From Alopecurus myosuroides (lineage: Eukaryota > Streptophyta > Magnoliopsida > Poales > Poaceae), in contig CM054059.1 of the NCBI GenBank assembly GCA_028641055.1, positions 431,772,332 through 431,836,331 of the forward strand: 64,000 nucleotides of DNA, in the 5' to 3' direction. Shown piece by piece: positions 1-12,290 of the stretch (positions are counted from its first letter, which is position 1; each line of letters starts with the position of its first letter). The position numbers and the translations under genes are program-made. Under the pieces are notes generated by a model that did no database searches, was not told the DNA's origin, and saw only the letters and a list, made by a program, of their open reading frames with translations.

Positions 1-1030
1 GCTAAATTGGTGCAACCCTGCAGGGATAATCTTCTCGAGAAGCCGTGTTTTCCGCGGTTATGGATTACTTGGTGAAAGTACTGGCTAACAAGTACTCAGG
101 ACAACTTAAACTAATGATTCACAATCTCACCCAATGATTAACAACTTGACTAGTAATAGGATTATTGACACAACAATCTGAACCATCATTATTTCAACTG
201 TGTGCGTTATCCTCGGATTGCTTCTTCGGATAAGGGGCGAGATCCAGGATGGGTTTGTTTGAAGTTATCTCTCAGTTGGTTACAATCCTCGATCTTATCT
301 CCTTTCTGTTAGCCGGAAGTGGTAGAATCTCTGTAGTTGTTTAGCGCAGCCAGTTGCAGCATCTTTTATATCCCCTTCCTTCCGTTGAACCCAAAGCATC
401 TGTGCTTGGTGTTGACGGGTTACACTTTGGTGAACTGTGAGTCTTGCTTGCCAGTACGTTGGTGTACTGACCCCTTTGGGGCTGTGGTTTACGCAGACGA
501 CGCTTCCGAGGATCTACATGGTGGCAACTACGTGGAGTATGACGAGGCTGCTGACGAGTAGAGAGCGGACCCGGGCAGGATCCGAGACTTCGTGGATGGG
601 CTCCGTCTTTTCGTTTCCGGCCTCTTAGGCCTATTTGGTTCTTGTCTGTACTCAGACATTTTGGATGCTTCCGCTGTGATGTAATGATGAATTGTTGGGT
701 CATGTGCCCTCTGAATGATTGTATTTGCTATCTCTGCTCTAATGAGAGCTATTTGCAATTTATTTCAATCTTTTGTGTCGTAGAGATCTGTTGTGATATC
801 ACTTGTTCAAACGCCGTTGACGTACAATGTGTGTATGTTTGAAGTACGTCAATGGAAGTGTCTGGATTTCTATGGGATGGTTTGCGCAGACGATGAATAG
901 TAAGATAATGGTTGTCACACGTTCACGTGTTGGCCTGCTCATATTGAGATGCGGGTGCCGGTAAGCCCCGTAAGCCATTTATCTACTGTTTAACGGACTG
1001 TGAGTATCCCCTAGAAGTCCGGGTGCGACA
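1..1030 (+). mobile_element. 3' end of an A-type Gypsy LTR (left-edge element)
   Basis: This stretch aligns with the last kilobase of the A LTRs (25650-26673 and 35900-36924), including the gcaccctgcaggg-like block, the tctcgagaag palindrome and the terminal gtccgggtgcgaca. It ends in CA at 1030, exactly where B1 pol sequence begins (GGAGGATCCC). The rest of the element, or of a solo LTR, lies left of the window. It resembles the right-edge LTR (60839-64000) more than A, so it belongs to a related subfamily. The expected target duplication would be ggagg at 1031-1035, but its partner is outside the window. Confidence 0.85.
497..561 (+). other. Exon-like acidic segment (exon b) in the LTR
   Basis: A 65-nt segment preceded by a splice-acceptor-like CAG. 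It encodes an acidic peptide ending VEYDEAADE and a TAG stop. The same 65-nt length and frame are kept in A (26135-26199, 36386-36450) and on the minus strand at 61308-61372. Whether it is expressed is unknown. Confidence 0.4.
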
Positions 1031-1275
1031 GGAGGATCCCAAGGCGGATTCCGCTTGGCGCATGTGCGTGGACTACACCGACCTGAACAAGGCCTGCCCC
1101 AAGGATCCCTTTCCGCTACCCCACATAGATCAGGTGATCGATTCCACTGCTGGTTGTGAGCTTTTGTCTTTCATAGATGCCTACTCTGGTTTTCATCAGA
1201 TAGCTCTCAACCCTGCTGATCAAATAAAGACTGCCTTTATTACCCCGTACGGGGCTTGTTGCTATCGTGTCATGT
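1031..1275 (+). pseudogene. B1 pol fragment: reverse transcriptase N-terminal part
   Basis: Encodes the start of a Tat-lineage reverse transcriptase (WRMCVDYTDLNKACPKDPF, then DAYSGFHQI). It matches the minus-strand B2 copy at about 58380-58620. The left end is cut by the A-type LTR at 1030. The right end is cut by D after the codons for CYRVM; the reading resumes at 12291 with GLRNAGATYQ. B1 gag and protease are outside the window. It is a dead fragment of a nested element. Confidence 0.9.
1271..1275 (+). repeat. Target site duplication of D, left copy (CATGT)
   Basis: CATGT directly precedes the D 5' LTR and is repeated at 12291-12295 directly after the 3' LTR. Removing D and one copy rejoins the B1 reverse transcriptase frame. 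Confidence 0.95.
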
Positions 1276-4200
1276 TGTAACAGACCTGTTTTGCTACAAT
1301 AGGGTTTGTTGTGTTGTGATCATTTCATTCATGCATGAAAGAATTTTGAAACAATTTAAATTTTGAATTTAAATGAAACTTGCTCAAAAACCACTTAAAG
1401 TGATCACCCAAAATTTGTTTTAAAAACAAATTCAATTTGGGAAAAACAAAACATGGTTTTGTTGGAAATTTTATGAGGTTTCCAAAAACTATTTTTGCCA
1501 AATTTTCTGTTTGCAAAAAGGCCCCCAAAACCTCTGTTCTCTGTCATGTTTCTTTAAAAGAAGGACCTTTCCGCAGTTTCTAGTTTTCCCAGGGGTTTTT
1601 TCATAAAAATCTCGTTTTAACGTCTTCTTCCTCCTTCAGCCAGAAGGCGAGCTGCTCGCCGACGGCACTGTGTGCCACCTCCTGCTTCTCTGCGCAGATA
1701 AGAAGGTTGAGGACGTCTGGAGGCCGACTGGATCGACTCCTCCTCGCACAATTTCCCCCTCCCGAGTTCTCTGCCTCCCAGTGAACACAAACCCTAACAC
1801 TAACCGCAGGGACGCCGCTCGCCGTCGTCGCCTCGAGCTCCGGCGAGCCCCGTTGAGCAGCCAGGGAGCTCCGTCTCGCCTTCTTCCTTCCCCTCGAGCA
1901 CGCACACGGGAGGAGACCACCCGAGCTGCGTGAATTTCGCCGCCCTTTTCCTCTCCGGCCGACGGCCACCGCTGCCTGATCTCCTCCGCCTGGCCGTGCT
2001 CTGCTTCCCCGACCACATCATCTCGGTCACGGTGAGCCCCCGAGTCTTCTGGTGCCTTGGTCATGCCCCTACCCCTCCGAAAACTCTGTCCACCGTGCGT
2101 CTTTCCCCACCGCCGCAGGACCTCACCGCCGGTGGTTCCCCGGTGGCAGTTACGGAGCGGCGCCGCCACTGGTTGGTCCCCTGGGATGCGGTGGGTCGAG
2201 TGCACCCCTCCTCGGGCGCCAATTCGGCTCCAATCGCCGGCGATGAGCACATCCGGCCACTGCCGGCCGGTTGTTGACGTCGCGCTGACGTCATGATGAC
2301 GTCAGCGTGGGCCCCGTGTCAGCCGGCTTTTCTGTTTTTATAAATATTTAGAAAATAAATTTAACTTGACACGTGGGCCCTCTCCTATTAAAAATTCCAG
2401 AGAACTAATTAAAATTGTAAATTTAATATCTTCTAAATTATTAATCAGAAAAATAAAATAAAAATATGGTTATGTTCAGAAAAATAAACTCTATCCAAAT
2501 ATGTCACTTTCACCCATGTTTGATAAAGTTGATTTTAGACCATTTATTTAATTTTGTTTATTCATTTAAAAATAGACAATTAAGTTTTTATTCATTAAAA
2601 TTAGAAAATTAAAAGTTATATACCATTTTGCTCAAAATGACAAATGCAACCTATTCATGATGTTTTCAAACCCATTTGAGCAATAAAAATTGTACCTACT
2701 TTCATAATCGTCCGAAACCCCCTCCGGGGTCTATTTCGGACTAATTCCACTAAAAATGTTTAACTGACATACGAACCCTAGCAACCCAAAGAACATGTTT
2801 AGGGCTTTATTTCGGTGCATTAACTTGCTCATGCATACATATTGTGCATTGCATCGATGCCATGTTTGATTGTTGTTTCCCTTCCGGTGTTTTGCTTCTG
2901 ATCGATAGAACGTGAATCCGAAGAGAAGGCCAGCAATCCAATGGCGAATACTTGATCTTAACCGACAAGTCAAGCACTTTTCCTGAAGATCTTTCTCTGG
3001 TTTTCTTGAAGCAAGGCAAGCATAACCTCTTATCTGCCCATATATGATTTCGAAAGACTTTTGATTCTCGTACAAATGCATTCGATTCCAAAGTATCTTG
3101 AGTCAATAGATAGAGTCATCCTATTTATTTGCATAACCCAGATATCATGATTCAATGCTCCTAGCAGACATAGGAATTGTTTGTGTGTATCGCCCGAGCC
3201 TCAAATATGCCATGCTTAGTCATACATGTCTGTTAATCTCTGCTCCATCCGGTTGATGAATCAGAGCCGCGAATGAATCTAGTATGATAGTATGTTGTGG
3301 AATTTAAGAGAATTTGATTAACATGATTTAAAGGTGTGGATGACGAGACCACAGAGGGTCTGTGGTGGTTGTCTCGTTCATGCCCCTAGGAGCGAGTTCT
3401 CGTCTTCGAGCCAAGACTGAGCGTGCATCCACACGGGGGATTAGATTCCCCTCGATCTCAACTTGCCTAGTTTGTTCCATGAGTTGCCTAGTTCGGGCTT
3501 TCCATTTGGATTTGCGGGGATATCAAAACACTTTCAAAACTAGGATGTGGGGATGTATCGGCGCTCTGCGGGTAGGTAACCGTCGAGCATCGCGCACAAC
3601 GATAGAGACCCGGCAGGAGATGGCCACTCCCTATTGGCGGTCCATCTCTACTCAGAGCGACTCATGGAATAGGCGAAGTAAGGGAAAGGTCGTGGTCAAC
3701 CACCCTCTGCCGGCACTTCACGGACTAGTGCTAACCCGGTGGCACTAAGAGTCGGTTGATACGTGTGGTTAAAGTTGTACACCCCTGCAGGGTTAAATCT
3801 TTTCGAAAAGCCGTGTCCGCGGTTAAGGACGACTTGGTGACGGATTCTGTGATCATAGATAACTTGAATGGAATGACTAAAACTTGTTGATAACGAATGA
3901 AGGATGCCTCCTCGGAGATGCAGAGAGGGGTTACCTTGTAGCATGAGATAGTGTGGAACAACTGGAGGAGGTGATCTTTGAAGCACGAGGTGCTAAAATG
4001 ATTTGGTGGATTAAAAAGATGATATCAGTAGTTGAGTAGCTTTCTCATCTGTTTTCAAAATACTCCATGAGACGTGCTTCCTTCCTCAACTTGAAAAACA
4101 AAGATGGCTTTACGCAAAATAACCTTCATAACTCTTTCTAAAAGAAGCAGATATATAATAGGTTAACTAAGTCTTGTTGAGTACCTCCCGTACTCATGTT

Positions 4201-4899
4201 TGCTTCAACTTGGTTCAGGTGGAGTTCCTCAGTTCGGTGGTGGTTCGACGTGGACATCGACGAGTAGTTCGGGGTTCCCAGGTAGCAGCCTGGAATCTAT
4301 GGGCTGGGACGTCGCCTTATGTTGCAGCCTCTTAGGCCTTTTTGGTTCTTGTTGATTAGCAACATAATTTGCCTTCCGTTGTCTGATGTAATGTTGGGTC
4401 GTGTGACCTCTGTTTGTAAGCTATACTCTAGTAATACCTGTTGAATAAAGCTTCATGTTTAGAGTACTGCTTTGATCGGTTGTTGGTTTCGACCTCATTG
4501 TTACACAGTTTTGGCTATGCCTGCATAGTTGTCGTAGTCGAGGGGTTGTGGAGCCGATGATCCATGTCCGAGCCCGCCTGTCGATGTGATCGGCCTGGGG
4601 CGAGGTAACCCCAGTAACCCTCGATTGTTGTTGCACTTTCTGGACACATAGCAGCTCTGTATAGCTTTGGTCCCGTTTCCTTCAGTTTCATTCGATTCGT
4701 GGACGCTTTGATATGCATAGTTGGTTATGACTAGCATGGATACAAGGAGTAGTAGACTGGGGACCCGGACTACGTGCCGATGAATCCAGTCTGCCTGCCG
4801 TTGTTTGTTGCGGCCGGGGCTGGTAACCCTGAAGCCCTTGTGAGTCCATGGCTAGGAGCACATAACAGTATGTATATCTCTGGGTCCGGGGTCGTGACA
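1276..4899 (+). repeat. D 5' LTR (3624 bp)
   Basis: Starts TGTAACAGACC and ends GGTCGTGACA. It contains an AT-rich start, a GC-rich block (about 1630-2330), a bZIP-site cluster and TATA-like sequence (2276-2346), an AT-rich stretch (2340-2760), and a 3' part related to the A LTR (ccctgcagggttaaat at about 3783). Long ORFs in the GC block occur identically in both LTRs on both strands and look like base-composition artefacts. Confidence 0.95.
2276..2346 (+). promoter_or_regulatory. Putative D LTR promoter: three GACGTC sites and TATAAATA
   Basis: GACGTC occurs at 2276-2281, 2287-2292 and 2298-2303, the last two within TGACGTCA contexts. A TATAAATA follows at 2339-2346. A G-box core CACGTG lies just downstream at 2370-2375. 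GACGTC/TGACG motifs are known plant bZIP (TGA-type) binding sites. The 3' LTR has the same arrangement (9668-9695 and 9731-9738). Start-site use is inferred. Confidence 0.5.
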
Positions 4900-4904
4900 A
4901 GTCT

Positions 4905-4916
4905 TGGTATCAGAGC
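4905..4916 (+). other. D primer binding site, initiator Met tRNA
   Basis: TGGTATCAGAGC, the standard complement of the plant initiator methionine tRNA 3' end, lies 5 bp after the 5' LTR. Confidence 0.9.
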
Positions 4917-7900
4917 AGGACTGCCTGTAGAAAAACCTTATTGCTTGGTCGATGTCGAGTCTAGAGTTTGTGAAAACTACTTTGAAACTCCAAAATGGAT
5001 TGTGAAAAACCTTCTTAGGATTCTTTTTACTCCTTATCTGGTATCGCTCTAACTCTGGGTCACCTTGCCTGTTTTGATTTGAAAAGGTTTAGCTATCGCT
5101 TCTAGTCATTCAAAATCTAGGTGCCTTTTCTAGCAAGGACGTGTTTTAACCAAGTTGACCTAGTTATGAGTTTCTAGAGTCGTGTGTGTTCTGTGTTCCG
5201 TTATCTCTTAAACTGGGAGATTTCCTTCCCATCCTAAGCTCTCAGAGTTGTCCGCATTCCACATCCCTACATGTTTCAAAGCTCTAAATCTTGAACCTCG
5301 AGATCCTCTTTCCATCTCGAATGTATCTGTTACCCTCTGTTCAAATTCTTCCGGAGTTAAGTTTGTCTTTTGAAAGATACTTTGTGTTTGCTATTCGTAG
5401 TGTCCTTCAAGGCACTAGGATAGTAGGTACTCCTTTCTTAGGGTTTTAACCTTGGACTTGAACCGAAGGTCCCGGAATGTGCTGAATGGTGGTGGGTTGA
5501 ATCGTGTGGTTTTATAACCATGTGATGCTCACTCTATCAGTACAGGATGCTGACCTTTAACCCAAGTTCTGTTTCTTTGGATCCTGAGGAATCTGTTTTA
5601 CCTCGGGATGGCTAGGTGATTTCAACCCTCCTAGCCATAGGCTCTCTCTAGGAATCAAAATGATCACAACAAGAGTGTTCTTGGTGATTCCTATATCCTT
5701 GTTCTTGACTCTGCTATATCAATTCTTTTGCATGGGTTTTACAAATGAGTATGACCCTGTGCATCATCTTGATCTTAGGATCTCCTCCGAGCACGATTCC
5801 CCCTTTAGTTGCTCTCAAATCCCCATCCGTTGTTTTGGACATCAAGTTGCATATGCGTGTCGGATATACCCATGCATAGCTCTTGTTTTCCTTCAGAACA
5901 TTTCACCTTGGAATGTCAGGGGAAACAAACTCCAGTACCTCGTTCATCTTACGAACCAGGTCAAAGTTTTGTAATTCTCAGATTAAAGAAGTTTCATTAG
6001 CTTCTATTCTGTTCCACCTGTGAGTATCACACTCTTACATATCAATAGGTTGTGTTAAGTTCATGGCCTCAATGATGAAGTGATGCTCCTACATGTCCTC
6101 ACTCGCCCTTCCTCTAAACTTGAATGCATGAGAATGATGGGTGTGTGCATTGACATGTGTATCAACTATTCCTAGCAATTCTTATTGCTTTGAAAATCTA
6201 AGAAAACATCTGTATCCTTCTTAGCACTATTGGTCACCCGGTTCCTATCTAAAGTTGACTGTGTTACCAAATCCGTTCATTCTGGTGCACATTGCTGATC
6301 AGAGAGTTAGGTTCATACCAAAGCTCTCAAGATCTTATCAGTTGCTTTGAAAAGCAAGATTCCTTTCTAACCCGAAGACATACTGGTAGGCTGTGGTATT
6401 CTGGTTGTCTTTCCAGAAGCATCACCAGGTTTTTCACCTGACCGTAACTTCTAAGCAAAGGGTAATTTGAATTGCTCTTTTCTCCAAGAAAACAGTGCTG
6501 GATATCCTGGACTAGTTGGTTGAGCTTAAGCAACAACTTGGAGAGTTATAAGACAAAAGCTTCACCTAACTTGATCCTTTCTTAAGGGATGTCTATTTTC
6601 CTTTCTGTTGAAGCAGGATAGTATCTCCTTAATGGACATGCTATCTTTCTAATCTTGATTTCATTTGGGTTATCGTCAAATCAAGAAAAGGTCCAAGGAC
6701 TATCTTTATGGTGTTTTCTCCTAGGTACACCTTAATGTCCTTCGGTCGGACCAATATTATGCTTTGTTCATGTATCATATGAATCCCTCTTCTTGGAGTA
6801 TTTTGATAAAGGTGTTGTTAAGCCCATCTACGACATTTTTATTTTCTCCAAGTTGTGAGAGGCTCATGTTGAACAATTGGAAACAATGTTGGAAACTTTC
6901 GAGAACCGTCTTTGTGTCATCACGAAGTTGTGTTCTCGATGTTCGAAGTGACTTTCTCGGGTATGTGTGCTTATGGTGAAAGTTGTCGCCATGGGCCCGA
7001 GTATAGTTTTCTTGTTCCTTCGGGAATAATACCAAGTTGGTCATGCATGTGTGGACTATTCTTGATATGGTGGATTGTTACCTCCATTTCTTGAACCAGT
7101 TTTGTGTCCACACCCAAACCACTGACTGATTGTCCGTGAAAGAGAAGAAGTCCAAAAACTTCGTTATCTTTGTACCGTTTTCCCATCAAGGACTCCGATG
7201 TGTTTTGTTGAAAGTAGTTCATGTAGGTACAACCGTCTTTCATAAGTTGCTAATACATGAGTTCTACAATCTCACTCATCCTCTTGAGTGTGTCATCATA
7301 GTCCATATCTTGAGAATCTAGCTTATGTATCTCGGTTGTAACCGGTGTAACCTCCATGATCAAATGTGATGAATTTGAATCATCCTCCCACTAACTAGAG
7401 CTGAATCTCAAGCAGCAACAAAGGTTGGTGTTTCCTCAAGGGTATTGAATTAAGTCCATTTGAAAATCCGGCATGGTTGATGTTGTGGTTGACACAATTA
7501 GCCGGAAGGCCTAATGTTATATCTCCTTGAATCCGTAAGAACAGCCATTCTCCATGAGTATTCTTGTGTGGCTCGTGCTAACAAGTTTTCTCACCGTTCT
7601 TCCAAACCGGAGTTTTTCTTTCACTTGAGGACCTATAGAAGGCTTGTCGTGAGCCTGCTGTCGGTATTTAGAATATCAAGGATAAGTTGGAAGTTTATCT
7701 TCTCAATATTTCTCCGTTGAACCTCCAAAACCCTTTGTTCTGGTGGAAACAAGTTCATCATGAAAACATCTCGTGGTGTTTCGTAACCACCATTTATCAG
7801 TTCCCTTTCTCATGTTGGTTATATTTGAAGTTCTGTTTTTCTCACACATTGTGTGAATTTGTCAGTTACTTCAGCCCTGGAGTCTTAACCATGTGGTAAG

Positions 7901-8653
7901 CGTATTGCTACCTACAATCCACAATAGGAAAGAGACTCCCTATTTCTTTCCGGTCTTTCAATCCCTGTTGGTTACCCATCCTAACGGTGTGACCAAAAAT
8001 TCCTCGTCAAATACGGTGTTCCAACATCCTGTGGTTACTCATATTCTGTCGTGAAGTAACATCCCGATCTTTGACAAAGATTTCGACAAAGTTTTGACGG
8101 AGTGAAAGTTCCGTTATCTTCCATGTCCACTCCGAAGAGTGAACATGATCCTTTATCAAATTTTCTCCGACGCACGATTACAGTGTTTTCTCGTGTTTTC
8201 CCTCGTCCAAGGATATTACTTCGTAATATTCCAGACAATCCTTTCCATCTTGGTATTCTATTTCGAAGAAAACTTGATGTCATAAGTTGTCCAACCTTTC
8301 TTTTCCAAAAGGATTTAAAGTCTTGTGCAAAGCTCATATTCCAAATCCTTTCAAGAACCATCGCCCATAAACTTGAAACCATCTTTTATTCCCTCTGTTA
8401 TCTTGATGTGTTTCATGCACGATAACTCAACAGTTCTTTATGAACATGTCTGTCATGAGTTATCCATGAGATGCTCGATCTTCATCAAGATCAGTTCCTA
8501 GGAGTTTCCCTCTTACCTAAGGTGTATCCGCCCAATACTTCAAGATGCTACGGATCAACCTCTTCAAGAAGAGAACCGTAAGGTTCGAGAAGATCATTCA
8601 GACCGGTGTTCCTTCTTTCTTCTCCTTCGAGAATCTCGGGACGAGATTCTTGT

Positions 8654-8667
8654 AAGGGGGGTAGATT
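8654..8667 (+). other. D polypurine tract
   Basis: AAGGGGGGTAGATTT-type purine-rich run directly before the 3' LTR, where plus-strand DNA synthesis is primed in LTR retrotransposons. Confidence 0.75.
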
Positions 8668-11600
8668 TGTAACAGACCTGTTTTGCTACAATAGGGTTTG
8701 TTGTGTTGTGATCATTTCATTCATGCATGAAAGAATTTTGAAACAATTTAAATTTTGAATTTAAATGAAACTTGCTCAAAAACCACTTAAAGTGATCACC
8801 CAAAATTTGTTTTAAAAACAAATTCAACTTGGGAAAAACAAAACATGGTTTTGTTGGAAATTTTATGAGGTTTCCAAAAACTATTTTTGCCAAATTTTCT
8901 GTTTGCAAAAAGGCCCCCAAAACCTCTGTTCTCTGTCATGTTTCTTTAAAAGAAGGACCTTTCCGCAGTTTCTAGTTTTCCCAGGGGTTTTTTCATAAAA
9001 ATCTCGTTTTAACGTCTTCTTCCTCCTTCAGCCAGAAGGCGAGCTGCTCGCCGACGGCACTGTGTGCCACCTCCTGCTTCTCTGCGCAGATAAGAAGGTT
9101 GAGGACGTCTGGAGGCCGACTGGATCGACTCCTCCTCGCACAATTTCCCCCTCCCGAGTTCTCTGCCTCCCTGTGAACACAAACCCTAACACTAACCGCA
9201 GGGACGCCGCTCGCCATCGTCGCCTCGAGCTCCGGCGAGCCCCGTTGAGCAGCCAGGGAGCTCCGTCTCGCCTTCTTCCTTCCCCTCGAGCACGCACACG
9301 GGAGGAGACCACCCGAGCTGCGTGAATTTCGCCGCCCTTTTCCTCTCCGGCCGACGGCCACCGCTGCCTGATCTCCTCCGCCCGTCCGTGCTCTGCTTCC
9401 CCGACCACATCATCTCGGTCACGGTGAGCCCCCGAGTCTTCTGGTGCCTTGGCCATGCCCCTAGCCCTCCGAAAACTCTGTCCACCGTGCGTCTTTCCCC
9501 ACCGCCGCAGGACCTCACCGCCGGTGGTTCTCCGGTGGCAGTTACGGAGCAGCGCCGCCACTGGTTGGTCCCCTGGGATGCGGTGGGTCGAGTGCACCCC
9601 TCCTCGGGCGCCAATTCGGCTCCAGTCGCCGGCGATGAGCACATCCGGCCACTGCCGGCCGGTTGTTGACGTCGCGCTGACGTCATGATGACGTCAGCGT
9701 GGGCCCCCTGTCAGCCGGCTTTTCTGTTTTTATAAATATTTAGAAAATAAATTTAACTTGACACGTGGGCCCTCTCCTATTAAAAATTCCAGAGAACTAA
9801 TTAAAATTGTAAATTTAATATCTTCTAAATTATTAATCAGAAAAATAAAATAAAAATATGGTTATGTTCAGAAAAATAAACTCTATCCAAATATGTCACT
9901 TTCACCCATGTTTGATAAAGTTGATTTTAGACCATTTATTTAATTTTGTTTATTCATTTAAAAATAGAAAATTAAGTTTTTATTCATTAAAATTAGAAAA
10001 TTAAAAGTTATATACCATTTTGCTCAAAATGACAAATGCAACCTATTCATGATGTTTTCAAACCCATTTGAGCAATAAAAATTGTACCTACTTTCATAAT
10101 CGTCCGAAACCCCCTCCGGGGTCTATTTCGGACTAATTCCACTAAAAATGTTTAACTGACATACGAACCCTAGCAACCCAAAGAACATGTTTAGGGCTTT
10201 ATTTCGGTGCATTAACTTGCTCATGCATACATATTGTGCATTGCATCGATGCCATGTTTGATTGTTGTTTCTCTTCCGGTGTTTTGCTTCTGATCGGTAG
10301 AACGTGAATCCGAAGAGAAGGCCAGCAATCCAATGGCGAATACTTGATCTTAACCGACAAGTCAAGCACTTTTCCTGAAGATCTTTCTCTGGTTTTCTTG
10401 AAGCAAGGCAAGCATAACCTCTTATCTGCCCATATATGATTTCGAAAGACTTTTGATTCTCGTACAAATGCATTCGATTCCAAAGTATCTTGAGTCAATA
10501 GATAGAGTCATCCTATTTATTTGCATAACCCAGATATCATGATTCAATGCTCCTAGCAGACATAGGAATTGTTTGTGTGTATCGCCCGAGCCTCAAATAT
10601 GCCATGCTTAGTCATACATGTCTGTTAATCTCTGCTCCATCCGGTTGATGAATCAGAGCCGCGAATGAATCTAGTATGATAGTATGTTGTGGAATTTAAG
10701 AGAATTTGATTAACATGATTTAAAGGTGTGGATGACGAGACCACAGAGGGTCTGTGGTGGTTGTCTTGTTCATGCCCCTAGGAGCGAGTTCTCGTCTTCG
10801 AGCCAAGACTGAGCGTGCATCCACACGGGGGATTAGATTCCCCTCGATCTCAACTTGCCTAGTTTGTTCCATGAGTTGCCTAGTTCGGGCTTTCCATTTG
10901 GATTTGCGGGGATATCAAAACACTTTCAAAACTAGGATGTGGGGATGTATCGGCGCTCTGCAGGTAGGTAACCGTCGAGCATCGCGCACAACGATAGAGA
11001 CCCGGCAGGAGATGGCCACTCCCTATTGGCGGTCCATCTCTACTCGGAGCGACTCATGGAATAGGCGAAGTAAGGGAAAGGTCGTGGTCAACCACCCTCT
11101 GCCGGCACTTCCCGGACTAGTGCTAACCCGGTGGCACTAAGAGTCGGTTGATACGTGTGGTTAAAGTTGTACACCCCTGCAGGGTTAAATCTTTTCGAAA
11201 AGCCGTGTCCGCGGTTAAGGACGACTTGGTGACGGATTCTGTGATCATAGATAACTTGAATGGAATGACTAAAACTTGTTGATAACGAATGAAGGATGCC
11301 TCCTCGGAGATGCCGAGAGGGGTTACCTTGTAGCATGAGATAGTGTGGAACAACTGGAGGAGGTGATCTTTGAAGCACGAGGTGCTAAAATGATTTGGTG
11401 GATTAAAAAGATGATATCAGTAGTTGAGTAGCTTTCTCATCTGTTTTCAAAATACTCCATGAGACGTGCTTCCTTCCTCAACTTGAAAAACAAAGATGGC
11501 TTTACGCAAAATAACCTTCATAACTCTTTTAAAAGAAGCAGATATATAATAGGTTAACTAAGTCTTGTTGAGTACCTCCCGTACTCATGTTTGCTTCAAC

Positions 11601-12290
11601 TTGGTTCAGGTGGAGTTCCTCAGTTCGGTGGTGGTTCGACGTGGACATCGACGAGTAGTTCGGGGTTCCCAGGTAGCAGCCTGGAATCTATGGGCTGGGA
11701 CGTCGCCTTATGTTGCGGCCTCTTAGGACTTTTTGGTTCTTGTTGATTAGCAACATAATTTGCCTTCCGTTGTCTGATGTAATGTTGGGTCGTGTGACCT
11801 CTGTTTGTAAGCTATACTCTAGTAATACCTGTTGAATAAAGCTTCATGTTTAGAGTACTGCTTTGATCGGTTGTTGGTTTCGAGCTCATTGTTATACAGT
11901 TTTGGCTATGCCTGCATAGTTGTCGCAGTCGAGGGGTTGTGGAGCCGATGATCCATGTCCGAGCCCGCCTGTCGATGTGATCGGCCTGGGGCGAGGTAAC
12001 CCCAGTAACCCTCGATTGTTGTTGCACTTTCTGGACACATAGCAGCTCTGTATAGCTTTGGTCCCGTTTCCTTCAGTTTCATTCGATTCGTGGACGCTTT
12101 GATATGCATAGTTGGTTATGACTAGCATGGATACAAGGAGTAGTAGACTGGGGATCCGGACTACGTGCCGATGAATCCAGTCTGCCTGCCGTTGTTTGTT
12201 GCGGCCGGGGCTGGTAACCCTGAAGCCCTTGTGAGTCCATGGCTAGGAGCACATAACAGTATGTATATCTCTGGGTCCGGGGTCGTGACA
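8668..12290 (+). repeat. D 3' LTR (3623 bp)
   Basis: Near-identical copy of 1276-4899 with scattered single-base differences and one small indel. It ends GGTCGTGACA and is followed by the CATGT target duplication. Confidence 0.95.

Larger units (their letters stand above)
4900..8667 (+). pseudogene. D internal region: degenerate pol remnants
   Basis: Between the LTRs there is no intact gene. Short stretches still align in order with a chromovirus-type pol. A protease-like patch is near 5690-5760. The reverse transcriptase runs from about 6515 (ELLDKGF-like) through the region equivalent to [11 protein letters not shown] (6655-6700) and MSFG (6737) to the FLG block at 6950-6965. RNase H (THDLELA-like) is at about 7269-7322. 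The 3' end near 8620-8650 (tctcgggacgagattct) matches the end of A. Stops and frameshifts are everywhere. The stretch 4920-5690 and most of 7330-8600 show nothing I can assign. Confidence 0.75.
1276..12290 (+). mobile_element. Element D: complete non-autonomous Gypsy LTR retrotransposon
   Basis: An 11,015-bp insertion with LTRs at 1276-4899 and 8668-12290 (TGTAACA...GACA), TSD CATGT, an initiator-Met primer site at 4905-4916 and a purine tract before the 3' LTR. The two LTRs differ at roughly 25-30 positions by my eye count (under 1%), so insertion was recent. The 3.77-kb interior has no ORF above about 115 codons, only degenerate pol (see 6515-7330). It therefore depended on proteins from another element. 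It is nested in B1 pol. Confidence 0.95.

Noticed and set aside
1636..2250. Arg-rich 204-codon minus-strand ORF, with a twin at 9028-9642
   Set aside because: Both lie in the GC-rich part of the D LTR, where several overlapping ORFs exist on both strands. The two copies agree because the LTRs are near-identical, not because of coding selection. No domain is recognisable.
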